Assembly (NCBI GenBank): GCA_018052735.1
Contig: JAGPMT010000002.1
Coordinates: forward strand, 1 to 64,000
Length of the DNA stretch: 64,000 nt
From: Phycisphaerae bacterium
Lineage (GTDB): Bacteria; Planctomycetota; Phycisphaerae; Sedimentisphaerales; Anaerohalosphaeraceae
Reading direction: 5' to 3'
This document shows positions 34,443 to 45,155 of the stretch, one piece after another; position 1 is the first letter of the stretch; every line of letters begins with the position of its first letter. The notes below the pieces were generated by a model. It was not told where the DNA came from. It saw only the letters and a program-made list of their open reading frames with translations, and did no database searches. Made by a program: the position numbers and the translations under genes.

Positions 34443-35219
34443 ATGATTATTGATTGCCATACCCATTTATATTCTTCGCAGCGAGGCAATCTGGCACAGG
34501 AGCATTTAGAGATTTGCCAGCGGCTGGACGGCTGCTTTGTTATGGCCGGCTTGTCGGATGACCGCCAGTCAGTCAATCAGGATTTGGTTGATTATGTCTC
34601 CGGCAGTTCCAAGGCTTATGGATTTGCAACCTACAATCCCGTGCAGGATGATGTATCCCTGAAGGGAGTCCGCAAAGCAACCCGTGACCGCGGATTGTGC
34701 GGTGTTGTCTTTTACTGCGCCGAAAACGCCTTTCATCCGGCCCATAGCCGCGCTATGCAGTTCTACGAAGCTGCTGAGGAGCTGGGGCTGATTGTCTTTT
34801 TCCACAATTGCCCGCCGTATTCTCCGCAATCCGTTCTTGATTTTGCACAGCCGTGGCTTTTGGATGAAGTCGCCCGCCGGTTTCCGAATTTGAAAATAAT
34901 CATCGGACGGATGGGAATGCCGTTCTACTGGCAGACAGAGGGACTTTTAGCCAAACACAAAAATATTTACGCTGACCTGAGCGTCCACCCGCAGCGGATT
35001 TGGCAGACCTATAATCTGGTGCTCAGCGCCTATGAAGCCGGCATTATGGACAAGCTGCTGTTCGGCAGCGGTTTCCCCTTTGCCCGGCCGGATGCGTGTA
35101 TTGAAACGCTGCTGGGCTTCAATCGACTGCTGGCCGATACGCATCTGCCGCAGGTACCCCGTGAAAAACTGCGCAGTATCGTCGAACGGGATACCTTGAA
35201 GTTGTTTGGGCTGAAATAG
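34443..35219 (+). CDS. Amidohydrolase-2 family protein lacking key metal-site residues
   Basis: 258 residues with a TIM-barrel amidohydrolase (PF04909-like) layout. The first metal motif DCHTH is kept at 4-8, and a strand-5-type His is present in FFHN. The strand-6 His is replaced in IIGRMGMP (family form GHxG), and the catalytic Asp after strand 8 is lost in FGSGFP (family form FGSDxP). Codons are clear in the DNA (CGG and GGT). A non-hydrolytic or regulatory role is therefore likely, but this is inference. A good promoter precedes it and a terminator-like palindrome follows it. Confidence 0.82.
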   Translation: MIIDCHTHLYSSQRGNLAQEHLEICQRLDGCFVMAGLSDDRQSVNQDLVDYVSGSSKAYGFATYNPVQDDVSLKGVRKATRDRGLCGVVFYCAENAFHPAHSRAMQFYEAAEELGLIVFFHNCPPYSPQSVLDFAQPWLLDEVARRFPNLKIIIGRMGMPFYWQTEGLLAKHKNIYADLSVHPQRIWQTYNLVLSAYEAGIMDKLLFGSGFPFARPDACIETLLGFNRLLADTHLPQVPREKLRSIVERDTLKLFGLK

Positions 35220-35230
35220 CTTGTTTTTGC

Positions 35231-35249
35231 AAAAGCGGCCGCTTTTTAA
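35231..35249 (+). terminator. Palindromic terminator-like hairpin
   Basis: AAAAGCGGCCGCTTTT (35231-35246) followed by T-rich DNA, 11 bp after the amidohydrolase-fold gene. It has no extended loop, so the effective stem is about six pairs. Confidence 0.5.
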
Positions 35250-35331
35250 GAGACGCAGATTGCTTCAGCCGCATCGGGGCAGGATGCTGCGGTTTGTTGT
35301 CTAATATATTTATTCACGCGGAAAACATATA

Positions 35332-36897
35332 ATGGCACGAGAACGCTGGGGCTCTAAATTGGGCGTGATTCTGGCCGTTGCCGGCAGTGCGGTAGGTCTG
35401 GGAAACTTTTTGCGCTTTCCGGGGGTAGCCGCCAGCAACGGCGGCGGCGCCTTTATGGTTCCTTATCTGGTGTCCTTCTTCCTTCTGGGACTGCCGCTGA
35501 TGTGGATCGAATGGACCATCGGCCGCTTCGGCGGCGGTTTTGAGCACAGCACCGCCCCCGGCATCTTCGATACCGTTTGGCGGAAAAGCCGCTTCATTAA
35601 ATATTTCGGCGTCATCGGCATCTTTGGACCGGTGGTTATCTTTTCCTATTATACTTACATCGAATCATGGCTGCTGGGCTACAGCTTTTTCGCCCTGACC
35701 GGCAAATACGCCGCCTGCACCAACCAGCAGGCAATGGCCTCTTTTCTCAAGGGTTATCAGGGCGCTGCGGCCAATGAGTATTTCTCCGGGCTGGGAACCG
35801 CTTACCTATTTTTTGTCATTACTTTTATCCTTAATGTGGCCGTCGTGGGCTTCGGCGTCAACCGGGGCATTGAGCGTTTTTGCAAGTGGGCGCTGCCGCT
35901 TCTGATGGTCATTGCCTGTGTGCTGGTTGTGCGGGTTCTGACGCTGGGTACGCCCGATCCAACCCGTCCGGAAAATTCCATTCTCAACGGCTTGGGCTTT
36001 CTGTGGAATCCCGATTGGAGCGCACTGGCAAAAGGCCATGTCTGGCTGGCCGCCGCCGGACAAATCTTTTTTACCCTCAGCGTCGGTTTCGGCGTTATCC
36101 TGACCTATGCCAGCTATCTGACCAAGCAGGACGATGTGGCTCTGTCGGGCATGACCGCTGCTTCTGCAAATGAATTAGCCGAGGTGGTTTTGGGCGGCAG
36201 CATCGTTATTCCAGCGGCGTTTGCATTTATCGGACCGGACGGCATCAAAGATATCGCCTCCCAAAACCTCTTTGACCTTGGATTTGTTACAATGCCGCTG
36301 ATTCTGCAGAAAGTGATGTTCGGCCAGTTTTTCGGCTTTTTGTGGTTTTTCCTGCTGTTTCTGGCCGGCGTTACCAGTTCCATCTCCTTGGCGCTGCCGG
36401 CGATAGCCTTTCTGGAAGATGAATTTAATCTGTCGCGCCGGGAAGCCAGCATCGTTTTCGGCACCGTTACATTTATCCTCTGCCAGCCGGTCATCTTCTT
36501 TCTCGGAAACGGCGTATTGGGCGAAATGGATTTCTGGGGAAATTCTGTCTGTTTGGTAGTATTTGCCACAATTGAGGCGATCTTGTTCGCTTGGGTTTTC
36601 GGCATGGATAAGGCGTGGGAAGAGCTGCATACCGGTTCGGATATCATCATTCCGAAACTGTATCGAGGCATTATCAAATATATAACTCCTCTGTTTCTGA
36701 TTACCATCCTGACAGTCTGGCTTGTTCAGGACTGGAAAAAACAGTTTTTTATGCAGGATGTCGCCAGCACCAATGTGCCTTTTGTGCTGATGACCCGCAT
36801 TGGGCTGCTGGGGTTGTTTGTGTTTCTGCTGCTGATGGTCTGGATTGCTTGGAAGCGCCGTCCTGAATCCCAAAACCGACAGGAGGAATCCTTATGA
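35332..36897 (+). CDS. Sodium-dependent transporter of the NSS/SNF family
   Basis: 521 residues with about twelve membrane helices and the NSS signature in helix 1 (GSAVGLGNFLRFP), whose unwound Gly/Asn region binds Na+ and substrate. Helix 6-8 motifs such as FFTLSVGFGVILTYASYL and a helix-7 region with SISLALPAIAFLEDEF are also present. Substrate is usually an amino acid. It overlaps by four bases (ATGA) with the next gene, which resembles the MetS small subunit, so methionine or alanine uptake like MetP is plausible. Confidence 0.93.
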   Translation: MARERWGSKLGVILAVAGSAVGLGNFLRFPGVAASNGGGAFMVPYLVSFFLLGLPLMWIEWTIGRFGGGFEHSTAPGIFDTVWRKSRFIKYFGVIGIFGPVVIFSYYTYIESWLLGYSFFALTGKYAACTNQQAMASFLKGYQGAAANEYFSGLGTAYLFFVITFILNVAVVGFGVNRGIERFCKWALPLLMVIACVLVVRVLTLGTPDPTRPENSILNGLGFLWNPDWSALAKGHVWLAAAGQIFFTLSVGFGVILTYASYLTKQDDVALSGMTAASANELAEVVLGGSIVIPAAFAFIGPDGIKDIASQNLFDLGFVTMPLILQKVMFGQFFGFLWFFLLFLAGVTSSISLALPAIAFLEDEFNLSRREASIVFGTVTFILCQPVIFFLGNGVLGEMDFWGNSVCLVVFATIEAILFAWVFGMDKAWEELHTGSDIIIPKLYRGIIKYITPLFLITILTVWLVQDWKKQFFMQDVASTNVPFVLMTRIGLLGLFVFLLLMVWIAWKRRPESQNRQEESL

Positions 36898-37043
36898 AAT
36901 GGAGCGGCTGGATATTTATGCTGATCAGCTGGTCGGTTATTATCGGAATGTTTGTCTTCTGTATGGTGCGGACGCTGCGTTCCGATGCAAAATCATCTAA
37001 AGACAATTCCTCGCCTCAAGATTCGAAAAATCCTTCCTGCTGA
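36894..37043 (+). CDS. MetS-like small subunit of the NSS transporter
   Basis: 49 residues: MKWSGWIFMLISWSVI begins one membrane helix (5-26, running to FVFCMV), followed by a polar tail. A near-perfect ribosome site (AGGAGG, 7 nt) lies inside the end of the transporter gene, and the start codon overlaps its stop, so the two are translationally coupled. The Trp/Ser-rich single helix fits the MetS family that assists MetP-type methionine/alanine transporters. Confidence 0.78.
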   Translation: MKWSGWIFMLISWSVIIGMFVFCMVRTLRSDAKSSKDNSSPQDSKNPSC

Positions 37044-37102
37044 TGTCTGTCAAAAAGCCGTATCCGGCTTCTCATACAATCGGAAAATTTGTTGGCTTAT
37101 CC

Positions 37103-37136
37103 GAAAAACAAAAAAGCGGATTCTTCAATCCGCTTT
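37103..37136 (-). terminator. Rho-independent terminator after mazG-like gene
   Basis: A perfect 10-bp stem, AAAGCGGATT (37113-37122) with AATCCGCTTT (37127-37136), loop of four. Read on the minus strand it is followed by a T-run (37103-37112, complement of AAAAAA and AAAA tracts). It may also stop the plus-strand MetS-like transcript. Confidence 0.82.
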
Positions 37137-37162
37137 CTGTTGCGTTGTTCTTAAAAACAGCG

Positions 37163-37429
37163 CTACTTATAGCCCTTCACCCGGTTTTCATCGATATATT
37201 TTTCGCAGGCCTTCTCGATATCTATACCGTTGATATTCGCCAGTGTGCAAAGCCAGGCAAAAACATCAGCAAACTCTTCTTCTTTGTTGGCTTGGTCATT
37301 GCCGTGCAGGGCTGTAGCCAGCTCGCCCACCTCTTCAACAAACCACATAAATGTCCCCGGCGTGCCGCGCTGGCGGTCCCGCTGACCGTAGCGACGCTCA
37401 ATTAATTGCTGAAAAACGCGAATATCCAT
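37163..37429 (-). CDS. MazG-like nucleotide pyrophosphohydrolase
   Basis: 88 residues with the MazG/dUTPase-like helical motif: EEVGELATAL (about 32-41) and EEEFADVFAWL (about 50-60), whose Glu/Asp bind Mg2+ to hydrolyse NTP or dNTP to NMP. The size suits a single-domain MazG protein (RS21-C6-like). It lies 15 bp after the Rrf2 gene and ends at a strong terminator, so the two form an operon. Confidence 0.9.
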   Translation of the reverse strand: MDIRVFQQLIERRYGQRDRQRGTPGTFMWFVEEVGELATALHGNDQANKEEEFADVFAWLCTLANINGIDIEKACEKYIDENRVKGYK

Positions 37430-37444
37430 TCGCCGCAGCCGCCG

Positions 37445-37840
37445 TCAGCCCATCACTTCTGAAAGCTTGGATTCTGCAAAGATATCGCGTACCTTTTCGG
37501 TGGCCTTGCGGCAGACAGCTTCCATTTTGACGCTGAATGGGGCATTGCCCGTCTGTTCGGCCAAATGCAGGTGGCTCATCAGTGGACCATCTACCGCCTC
37601 AATAATCTCCAGAAGCGTAATCCCTTCGGCCGGACGTGCCAAGAAGAAACCGCCGCGCGGGCCTCGCTTGCTGCGCAGCACATTGGCTCGCACCAGCTGC
37701 TGGAGAATCTTGAGCAGATATTCCAGCGGAATATTGTATTCCTTCGAAATACGGGCGGCCAGGACAGCGCCGTCTTTGTAATTCTGCGCTATGTATCCTA
37801 CTGCCACCAATGCATAACCGGTCGATCTGCTGATTTTCAT
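37445..37840 (-). CDS. Rrf2-family regulator without cluster cysteines
   Basis: 131 residues from MKISRSTGYAL, with a textbook AGGAGG site. The winged helix matches Rrf2: ISKEYNIPLEYLLKILQQL, LRSKRGPRGGFFLARP (wing). Iron-sulfur Rrf2 proteins such as IscR and NsrR have three Cys in the C-terminal half; here only one is present (EAVCRKA), so it is unlikely to hold a cluster in the usual way. It probably represses its own operon. A palindrome-like TTGG...CCAA element lies just upstream. Confidence 0.9.
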   Translation of the reverse strand: MKISRSTGYALVAVGYIAQNYKDGAVLAARISKEYNIPLEYLLKILQQLVRANVLRSKRGPRGGFFLARPAEGITLLEIIEAVDGPLMSHLHLAEQTGNAPFSVKMEAVCRKATEKVRDIFAESKLSEVMG

Positions 37841-38061
37841 AGTAACCTCCTGACATAAAGGTTTATGTTGATACCTTTGGTCCAACCAAAAACCGCTACA
37901 ATGACTATCTATACTATAATTATCAGCAATTGTTCAGGAGTTGCAAGGGATTATTTGTCGAAAAATAATAATTTATAAAATTTCGAGCGGAATAAAGGAT
38001 ATTAGGGGTCTTTATGTGCCTTTTGCTGTGTTTCGTCTGATGTTGTTCGATTAATTCATAA

Positions 38062-38241
38062 CTACTGTCGCCATCTGGCTTTACGAACCATTAGCGGAGG
38101 CATTTGCTCCGGTTTGACATAGGTCATATTAGGCTTGACACAGCTCCTTTGGCTGGGGTAAACCCGCACGGTATATTCTCCTTCTTTGGTTGGATCTTCC
38201 GGCTCCAACCATTTTTTTAGCAATAGTTGCAGTATCTTCAT
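38062..38241 (-). CDS. Possible small hypothetical protein, 59 residues
   Basis: From MKILQLLLKKW, with a weak TAGG site, ending VRKARWRQ. It has a basic C-terminus and a Pro/Thr-rich centre. A longer in-frame start 57 bp upstream exists with no better ribosome site. I recognise no family and coding status is uncertain. Confidence 0.4.
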   Translation of the reverse strand: MKILQLLLKKWLEPEDPTKEGEYTVRVYPSQRSCVKPNMTYVKPEQMPPLMVRKARWRQ

Positions 38242-38398
38242 CGTACCTATCCAGACAATTTTTCCCTTTATCGACATCTCTAAGATGCTTCTTAACATCC
38301 CGAATACTTCTTTTCAGCGATTTTCCGTCTTTCCGGAAGGGCTGTTTTCGTTATAATCAAAATGCTGTATTAAAAGATAACCATGAACCGGAGCTGTT

Positions 38399-39124
38399 AT
38401 GGAAACTATTCATCGGCACTCAAAAACTACCTCGCACTTCAGTCTGCAATATCTGTTAGCCGGCTCGTGGATGCCGGAAAGGACAAAAACCATCGAATTT
38501 GAAAAATCCCTCCTTGATAATGGGCTGGATTTTGCGGAAACCCATCTGCAAGACAAGGCTTTCATCCTGTCCCGCAGCCAGCCCTCGCCGCTGCAAATTA
38601 AGCTCGAAACTCCCGGCCAGCAGGTGATGACGATTACAGTTATTTCGCAGAATCCCCAGTACGACTTGGAGATGTTCTGCCGGGACACACAGGCGATTAC
38701 ACAGGCATTTGAAAAGACCTGGCCGTCGGAGCATTACCAGCTCTTGACCGCCACCGGCAAAATACATCATCTTTACAGTTCTTCCGTTCATGCGTTCAAG
38801 TATCTGTGGGAAGACCGTCTTGGTCAGCTGCCGCAGGATTTTGTGGTTTTAGGTTCCCGGCCCGTTGCCGGCGGGGGACTCCGCCTGCTGATACCCCCCC
38901 ATTCCGTTGACGGCTCCGAGCCGGTTTCCATAGAGCTGCGGATCGAGTCCTTTTTGCGCGAGACCAATAAGCTGTTCGTTGAAACGATCTTTACTTGGCC
39001 GCGGCCCCGAATTGTAAACAAAATGGCCGGGTTCGGCGCCCAACAGCAGATGGAGCAAATCGAAAACTTCGCAGCTAATGAAGTATGGGCCTTTATCACC
39101 CATACCCGAAACCCGCAGGCCTGA
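38399..39124 (+). CDS. Hypothetical protein, 241 residues
   Basis: A soluble protein without signal peptide. It has two similar-length halves with mixed helix and strand. Segments such as KLETPGQQVMTITVISQNPQYD and FVVLGSRPVAGGGLRLLIP read as real protein. I do not recognise a family and the neighbours give no clue. No strong ribosome site precedes the ATG. Confidence 0.6.
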   Translation: METIHRHSKTTSHFSLQYLLAGSWMPERTKTIEFEKSLLDNGLDFAETHLQDKAFILSRSQPSPLQIKLETPGQQVMTITVISQNPQYDLEMFCRDTQAITQAFEKTWPSEHYQLLTATGKIHHLYSSSVHAFKYLWEDRLGQLPQDFVVLGSRPVAGGGLRLLIPPHSVDGSEPVSIELRIESFLRETNKLFVETIFTWPRPRIVNKMAGFGAQQQMEQIENFAANEVWAFITHTRNPQA

Positions 39125-39293
39125 TGCTTTCCGACGGCTTGAGGGCACAGAACAAAAGAAAATGCCGAGGGTGGGGAGAATGTTATCTTTTTTAGGGTAA
39201 AAATAGACCAAAAATGGGGTTCTATTATGCCGGCGGCTGTGAATGCCAAGCGGCGGAGGGTCTGCGGAATGGTTTAGCTGACAGCAGCGGAGA

Positions 39294-39479
39294 ATGTTCC
39301 GTTTGCCGTTTATTGAAGTGGTGTTGGGGAAAGTTCAAGAAAGCTTTGCAGCGTTTTGCCGCATTTCAACCTGTATAAATTTGACCGTTAAATGGTTTCT
39401 TGCATTTAGGGGGTTTTTCGATTACATATATTATTTAGACAGTACCGAAATAACCGGCAAGGAATTGGTATGGAATTAA
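39294..39479 (+). other. Possible aromatic-rich leader frame before DAHP synthase
   Basis: A 61-codon frame in the otherwise gene-free 39125-39469 stretch. Its C-terminal part reads KWFLAFRGFFDYIYY, eight aromatics in fifteen residues, and it ends ten bases inside the DAHP synthase gene. A GGAG lies only two bases before its ATG, a poor spacing. There is no strong terminator hairpin between it and the synthase. Attenuation or coupling is only a hypothesis; AT-rich DNA gives Phe and Tyr codons by chance. Confidence 0.25.
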
Positions 39480-40534
39480 CAGACAATCTGAATATAAAAC
39501 AGTTTAAGCCGCTGACAACTCCGGAGCAGCTCAAGGCCGATTTGCCGATTACCGAATCTGCCGCCGCACTGGTGGCTGACTCCCGGCGGCAGATCGAGAA
39601 CATTCTCCGCCGGCAGGACAAGCGGCGAATGGTTATTGTCGGACCCTGCAGCCTGCATGACCTCGAGGCCACGTTCGATTTTGCAAGACGCCTGCAAAAG
39701 GTGCAGAAGGAATGCAGCGAACTGCTGCTGGTTATGCGGGCTTATTTTGAAAAACCCCGAACAACTTTGGGCTGGAAAGGAATGCTGTATGATCCGCATC
39801 TGGACGGCTCTTATGACATCGATTTCGGCATCCGTCAAAGCCGGCGCATCCTGTGTGAGCTGGCCGCTATTGGCGTACCTGCTGCAACCGAGTTTTTGGA
39901 TCCGATTGTCCCGCAGTATCTGGCCGACCTGATCTCGTGGGCCGCTATCGGCGCACGGACGGCTGAATCCCAAATTCACCGGCAGATGGCCAGCGGCTTG
40001 TCAATGCCCATCGGCTTTAAAAATTCCACCGACGGCAAGCTGTCTGTCGCATTAGACGCCATTCAATCTGCCCAGAATCCGCACTCGTTTCTCGGTATTG
40101 ACCGCAACGGCAAGGTCATCGTTGCCGAGACACGGGGCAACAAATACGGCCATTTGGTCATGCGCGGCGGCTCGGACGGTCCTAATTACGCCTGTGAATA
40201 TGTCGCCTTTGCCGAGGCCTTGCTTCGCAAAAACCACATTCTCAACGGCATTGTCATCGATTGCAGCCACGCCAATTCACACAAAAACCACAAACGGCAG
40301 CGGGAAGCCTTGCTGGACATTGCCGACCAGATAAAAAACGGGAATATCAGCATCGCCGGCGTTATGCTCGAAAGCTTCATCAAAGAGGGCAAGCAGAGCA
40401 TCGGTGCCGCCGGCGGCTTAAAATACGGCGTTTCCCTTACAGACAGCTGCATCGGGTGGGAGGAAACAGAAGAGCTTATCAAGGTGCTGGCTGAGGCCGT
40501 ACGAAACTCCGATGATACACCGTTGACCGTTTGA
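39470..40534 (+). CDS. 3-deoxy-7-phosphoheptulonate synthase (DAHP synthase, class I AroFGH type)
   Basis: 354 residues joining PEP and erythrose-4-phosphate, the first step of aromatic synthesis. Landmarks: VIVGPCSLHD (about 53), YFEKPRTTLGWKG (about 90), TEFLDP, GARTAESQIHRQMASGLSMPIGFKN, GGSDGPNY, IDCSHANSHK and GVMLESFI. These are typical of the AroF/G/H family, which is often feedback-inhibited by aromatic amino acids; the isozyme cannot be told. The ribosome site AAGGA is 7 nt upstream. It is followed after 18 bp by ftsY, probably in one transcript. Confidence 0.96.
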   Translation: MELTDNLNIKQFKPLTTPEQLKADLPITESAAALVADSRRQIENILRRQDKRRMVIVGPCSLHDLEATFDFARRLQKVQKECSELLLVMRAYFEKPRTTLGWKGMLYDPHLDGSYDIDFGIRQSRRILCELAAIGVPAATEFLDPIVPQYLADLISWAAIGARTAESQIHRQMASGLSMPIGFKNSTDGKLSVALDAIQSAQNPHSFLGIDRNGKVIVAETRGNKYGHLVMRGGSDGPNYACEYVAFAEALLRKNHILNGIVIDCSHANSHKNHKRQREALLDIADQIKNGNISIAGVMLESFIKEGKQSIGAAGGLKYGVSLTDSCIGWEETEELIKVLAEAVRNSDDTPLTV

Positions 40535-40552
40535 TACCAGCCGGGAGAAACC

Positions 40553-41476
40553 GTGGGACTTTTTTCAAAAACCGTTCAATATCTCAAAGACCATTTAACC
40601 AAAACCCGATCGCGGATTGCCAGCGGTCTGTCGTCACTGCTGCCGTTCGGCCGTGACCTTGATGACACTCTGCTTGAGCAGCTGGAGGAAACCCTCATCA
40701 GCGACGATATCGGCGTGGAAACAACAACCCGTCTGATAAATGACTTGCGGGCAGCTTACAAAAAGGGCGCAATTAAGAAAACGGAAGAAGTTCTACCGTT
40801 TCTAAAAGAACGTCTCAAAAGCTGCTGGCCGCCGCAAGACCGTCAGCTCAATCAGGCCGCTTCCGGCCCAACGGTCATTTTGGTTGCAGGCATCAACGGC
40901 TCCGGCAAGACCACCAGCATCGCCAAATTAGCATACATGCTTACTAAAAACGGCAAAAAGGTCATCGTTGCCGCCTGCGACACCTTCCGGGCGGCGGCTG
41001 TCGAGCAGCTGACCATTTGGGCCGAACGCATCGGCGTTCAGATTGTCAAGCACAAATCCGGCTCCGACCCGGCTGCGGTGGCCTATGATGCCTGTCAGGC
41101 GGCTATCGCCAGAAATGCCGACTATGTAATTATGGATACGGCCGGCCGCCTGCATACGCAGAAGCATCTGATGGAAGAACTGGCCAAAATCCGAAATGTC
41201 ATTGCCAAGCACATCCCCGGTGCGCCGCACGAAGTCATCCTTGTGATTGATGCCACCACCGGCCAAAATGCCATTATGCAGGCCAAAATTTTTACGCAAT
41301 CCATTCAGGTAACAGGCATATTTTTAGCCAAACTCGACGGCACGGCTCGGGGCGGCATTGTTCTGGCGATTCGCGATATGCTCAACATTCCTGTCAAATT
41401 CGTGGGGCTGGGTGAAACACCCGAAGATATCACTGAATTCGACCCGGATGAATTTGTTGAAGCTCTGTTTAACTAA
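40553..41476 (+). CDS. ftsY: Signal recognition particle receptor FtsY
   Basis: 307 residues, GTG start with GGGAG ten nt upstream. A short N domain (1-95) precedes the GTPase: G1 [27 protein letters not shown]3 DTAGRLHT, G4-like [10 protein letters not shown], and GLGETPEDI. The acidic A domain of E. coli FtsY is absent, as in many bacteria. It docks SRP-ribosome complexes at the membrane. Confidence 0.97.
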   Translation: MGLFSKTVQYLKDHLTKTRSRIASGLSSLLPFGRDLDDTLLEQLEETLISDDIGVETTTRLINDLRAAYKKGAIKKTEEVLPFLKERLKSCWPPQDRQLNQAASGPTVILVAGINGSGKTTSIAKLAYMLTKNGKKVIVAACDTFRAAAVEQLTIWAERIGVQIVKHKSGSDPAAVAYDACQAAIARNADYVIMDTAGRLHTQKHLMEELAKIRNVIAKHIPGAPHEVILVIDATTGQNAIMQAKIFTQSIQVTGIFLAKLDGTARGGIVLAIRDMLNIPVKFVGLGETPEDITEFDPDEFVEALFN

Positions 41477-41483
41477 ACTGTCT

Positions 41484-41520
41484 GTTATTGCCCTTGCAGG
41501 AAAAGCTGGACAATAACCTT
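41484..41520 (+). terminator. Terminator-like hairpin after ftsY
   Basis: GTTATTGCCC (41484-41493) pairs with GGACAATAAC (41508-41517) with one mismatch and a 14-nt loop, followed by CTTATTT. It lies between the convergent ftsY and TPR lipoprotein genes. Confidence 0.4.
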
Positions 41521-41557
41521 ATTTCATTTACGGATAAATGCCGTCGGCTGTTATGCC

Positions 41558-42205
41558 TTACGGCACTTCCTGTGTGGGGGCTTCCGGCTGAACAGGTTCG
41601 ACCTTCATACGGGGTGACTGCACTATCACGCCCAGCCGTCCCAGCTCGCCGGCTACTTCCGATTGATACGGATCCAGCTCGAAGCTGCGCCGCAGGTATT
41701 CTTCCGCCAGCGTCTTATCGCCGTTGGCCAGATAAAAATACCCCAGCTGCTTAAACACTACCGGTGAATTAGGAGCCAGATTGGCCGCCTGCTGGTAGCA
41801 GGTCAGGGCAAACTCGTTAAGCCCTTCATTCTGAAATGCCCTGCCCAGCCGCAGTGACGCATCCGCCGAAGTGGCTGCTTGACTGGTGTACAATTCTGCG
41901 GCCACCTTGGCACGCTGGGCATCCTTGCGGACCTGCCAAGTCTTTACCACACCTGCCTGCGCTGGATAATGCACGGGATTGAATTGTATCGCTACCCGAT
42001 ATTCCCACTCGGCTTTGTCCATCAAACCGTCGGCAAAGTACAGCTTGCCCAGCTGATAATGGGCTTCTGGATTCTCATATTTCATCTCTATCTGGCGAAG
42101 CAGTTCTGACTTCTGCACCTCCTGCTGGGTCGTAGGGCCTTTGTTTGAATCCCCGCAGCCTCCTATTGCCAGACATAATACCATGATGATTGCTATCCTT
42201 GCCAT
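41558..42205 (-). CDS. TPR-repeat lipoprotein
   Basis: About 215 residues from MARIAII, with a GGAGG site; longer upstream starts overlap this site. Lipobox IGGC near residue 16. About four TPR-like helical pairs follow (YQLGKLYFADGLMDKAEWEYRVAIQFNP, LRLGRAFQNEGLNEFALTCYQQAANLAP, FKQLGYFYLANGDKTLAEEYLRRSFELDP). Probably a periplasmic scaffold for protein interactions; partner unknown. The C-terminus is Pro/Val/Glu-rich. It is the last gene read from the gyrB side. Confidence 0.85.
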   Translation of the reverse strand: MARIAIIMVLCLAIGGCGDSNKGPTTQQEVQKSELLRQIEMKYENPEAHYQLGKLYFADGLMDKAEWEYRVAIQFNPVHYPAQAGVVKTWQVRKDAQRAKVAAELYTSQAATSADASLRLGRAFQNEGLNEFALTCYQQAANLAPNSPVVFKQLGYFYLANGDKTLAEEYLRRSFELDPYQSEVAGELGRLGVIVQSPRMKVEPVQPEAPTQEVP

Positions 42206-42325
42206 ATATGCCTCCATCGAAATTTTCAGTCTATCCGTATCCAATTTTTCTCTATTGTCTGTCAACTGCACCGTTTTTGCAAGGCAAAAGCCGTATATTC
42301 TTTTTCGTCACTCCGGGCTGTTTTT

Positions 42326-44755
<2,430 letters not shown>

Positions 44756-44770
44756 TCATACTCCTGAATA

Positions 44771-45145
44771 CTACACAGCCAGCGGCACCAGACGGATGGT
44801 ACGTATCCGGCTGCCGGGCAATTGTTGTCGGATTTGCTCCAGCAAGTGGCTGGTCAGCAGCTGCATTTGATACATTGGCGCTCCCGGCTGAACCTGAATA
44901 TACAGCGTGTGTCCAGCAATTTTGTCCGGCCGGCAAAACGGCTGCAGGGACGGCGGTATTACCTCTTTCCAGACATCGGAAACGGCAGCGCCCTGCTCCA
45001 GCATCCTGCTTCGCTCCCGCAGGAAAGTTTCTATCACTTCTCCAAGGCGAATGTCCGATTTTCTCTGCTGGCCGATTCGCTGCGTTACACTGTGCAGAAG
45101 ACGTTCTTCATCCACCTGTTTGCTGCAGGCCATAAGAATGCCCAT
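44771..45145 (-). CDS. DUF721 (DciA-like) protein
   Basis: 124 residues with DUF721 features: a basic N-terminal helix region, then the KH-like fold with GHTLYIQVQPGAPMYQMQLLTSHLLEQI and RIRTIRLVPL. DUF721/DciA proteins load or assist the replicative helicase DnaB in bacteria lacking DnaC. It lies between dnaN (10 bp) and gyrB (21 bp), exactly the place DciA often takes. The first or fifth Met could be the start. Confidence 0.85.
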   Translation of the reverse strand: MGILMACSKQVDEERLLHSVTQRIGQQRKSDIRLGEVIETFLRERSRMLEQGAAVSDVWKEVIPPSLQPFCRPDKIAGHTLYIQVQPGAPMYQMQLLTSHLLEQIRQQLPGSRIRTIRLVPLAV

Positions 45146-45155
45146 TAGGCCGGTC

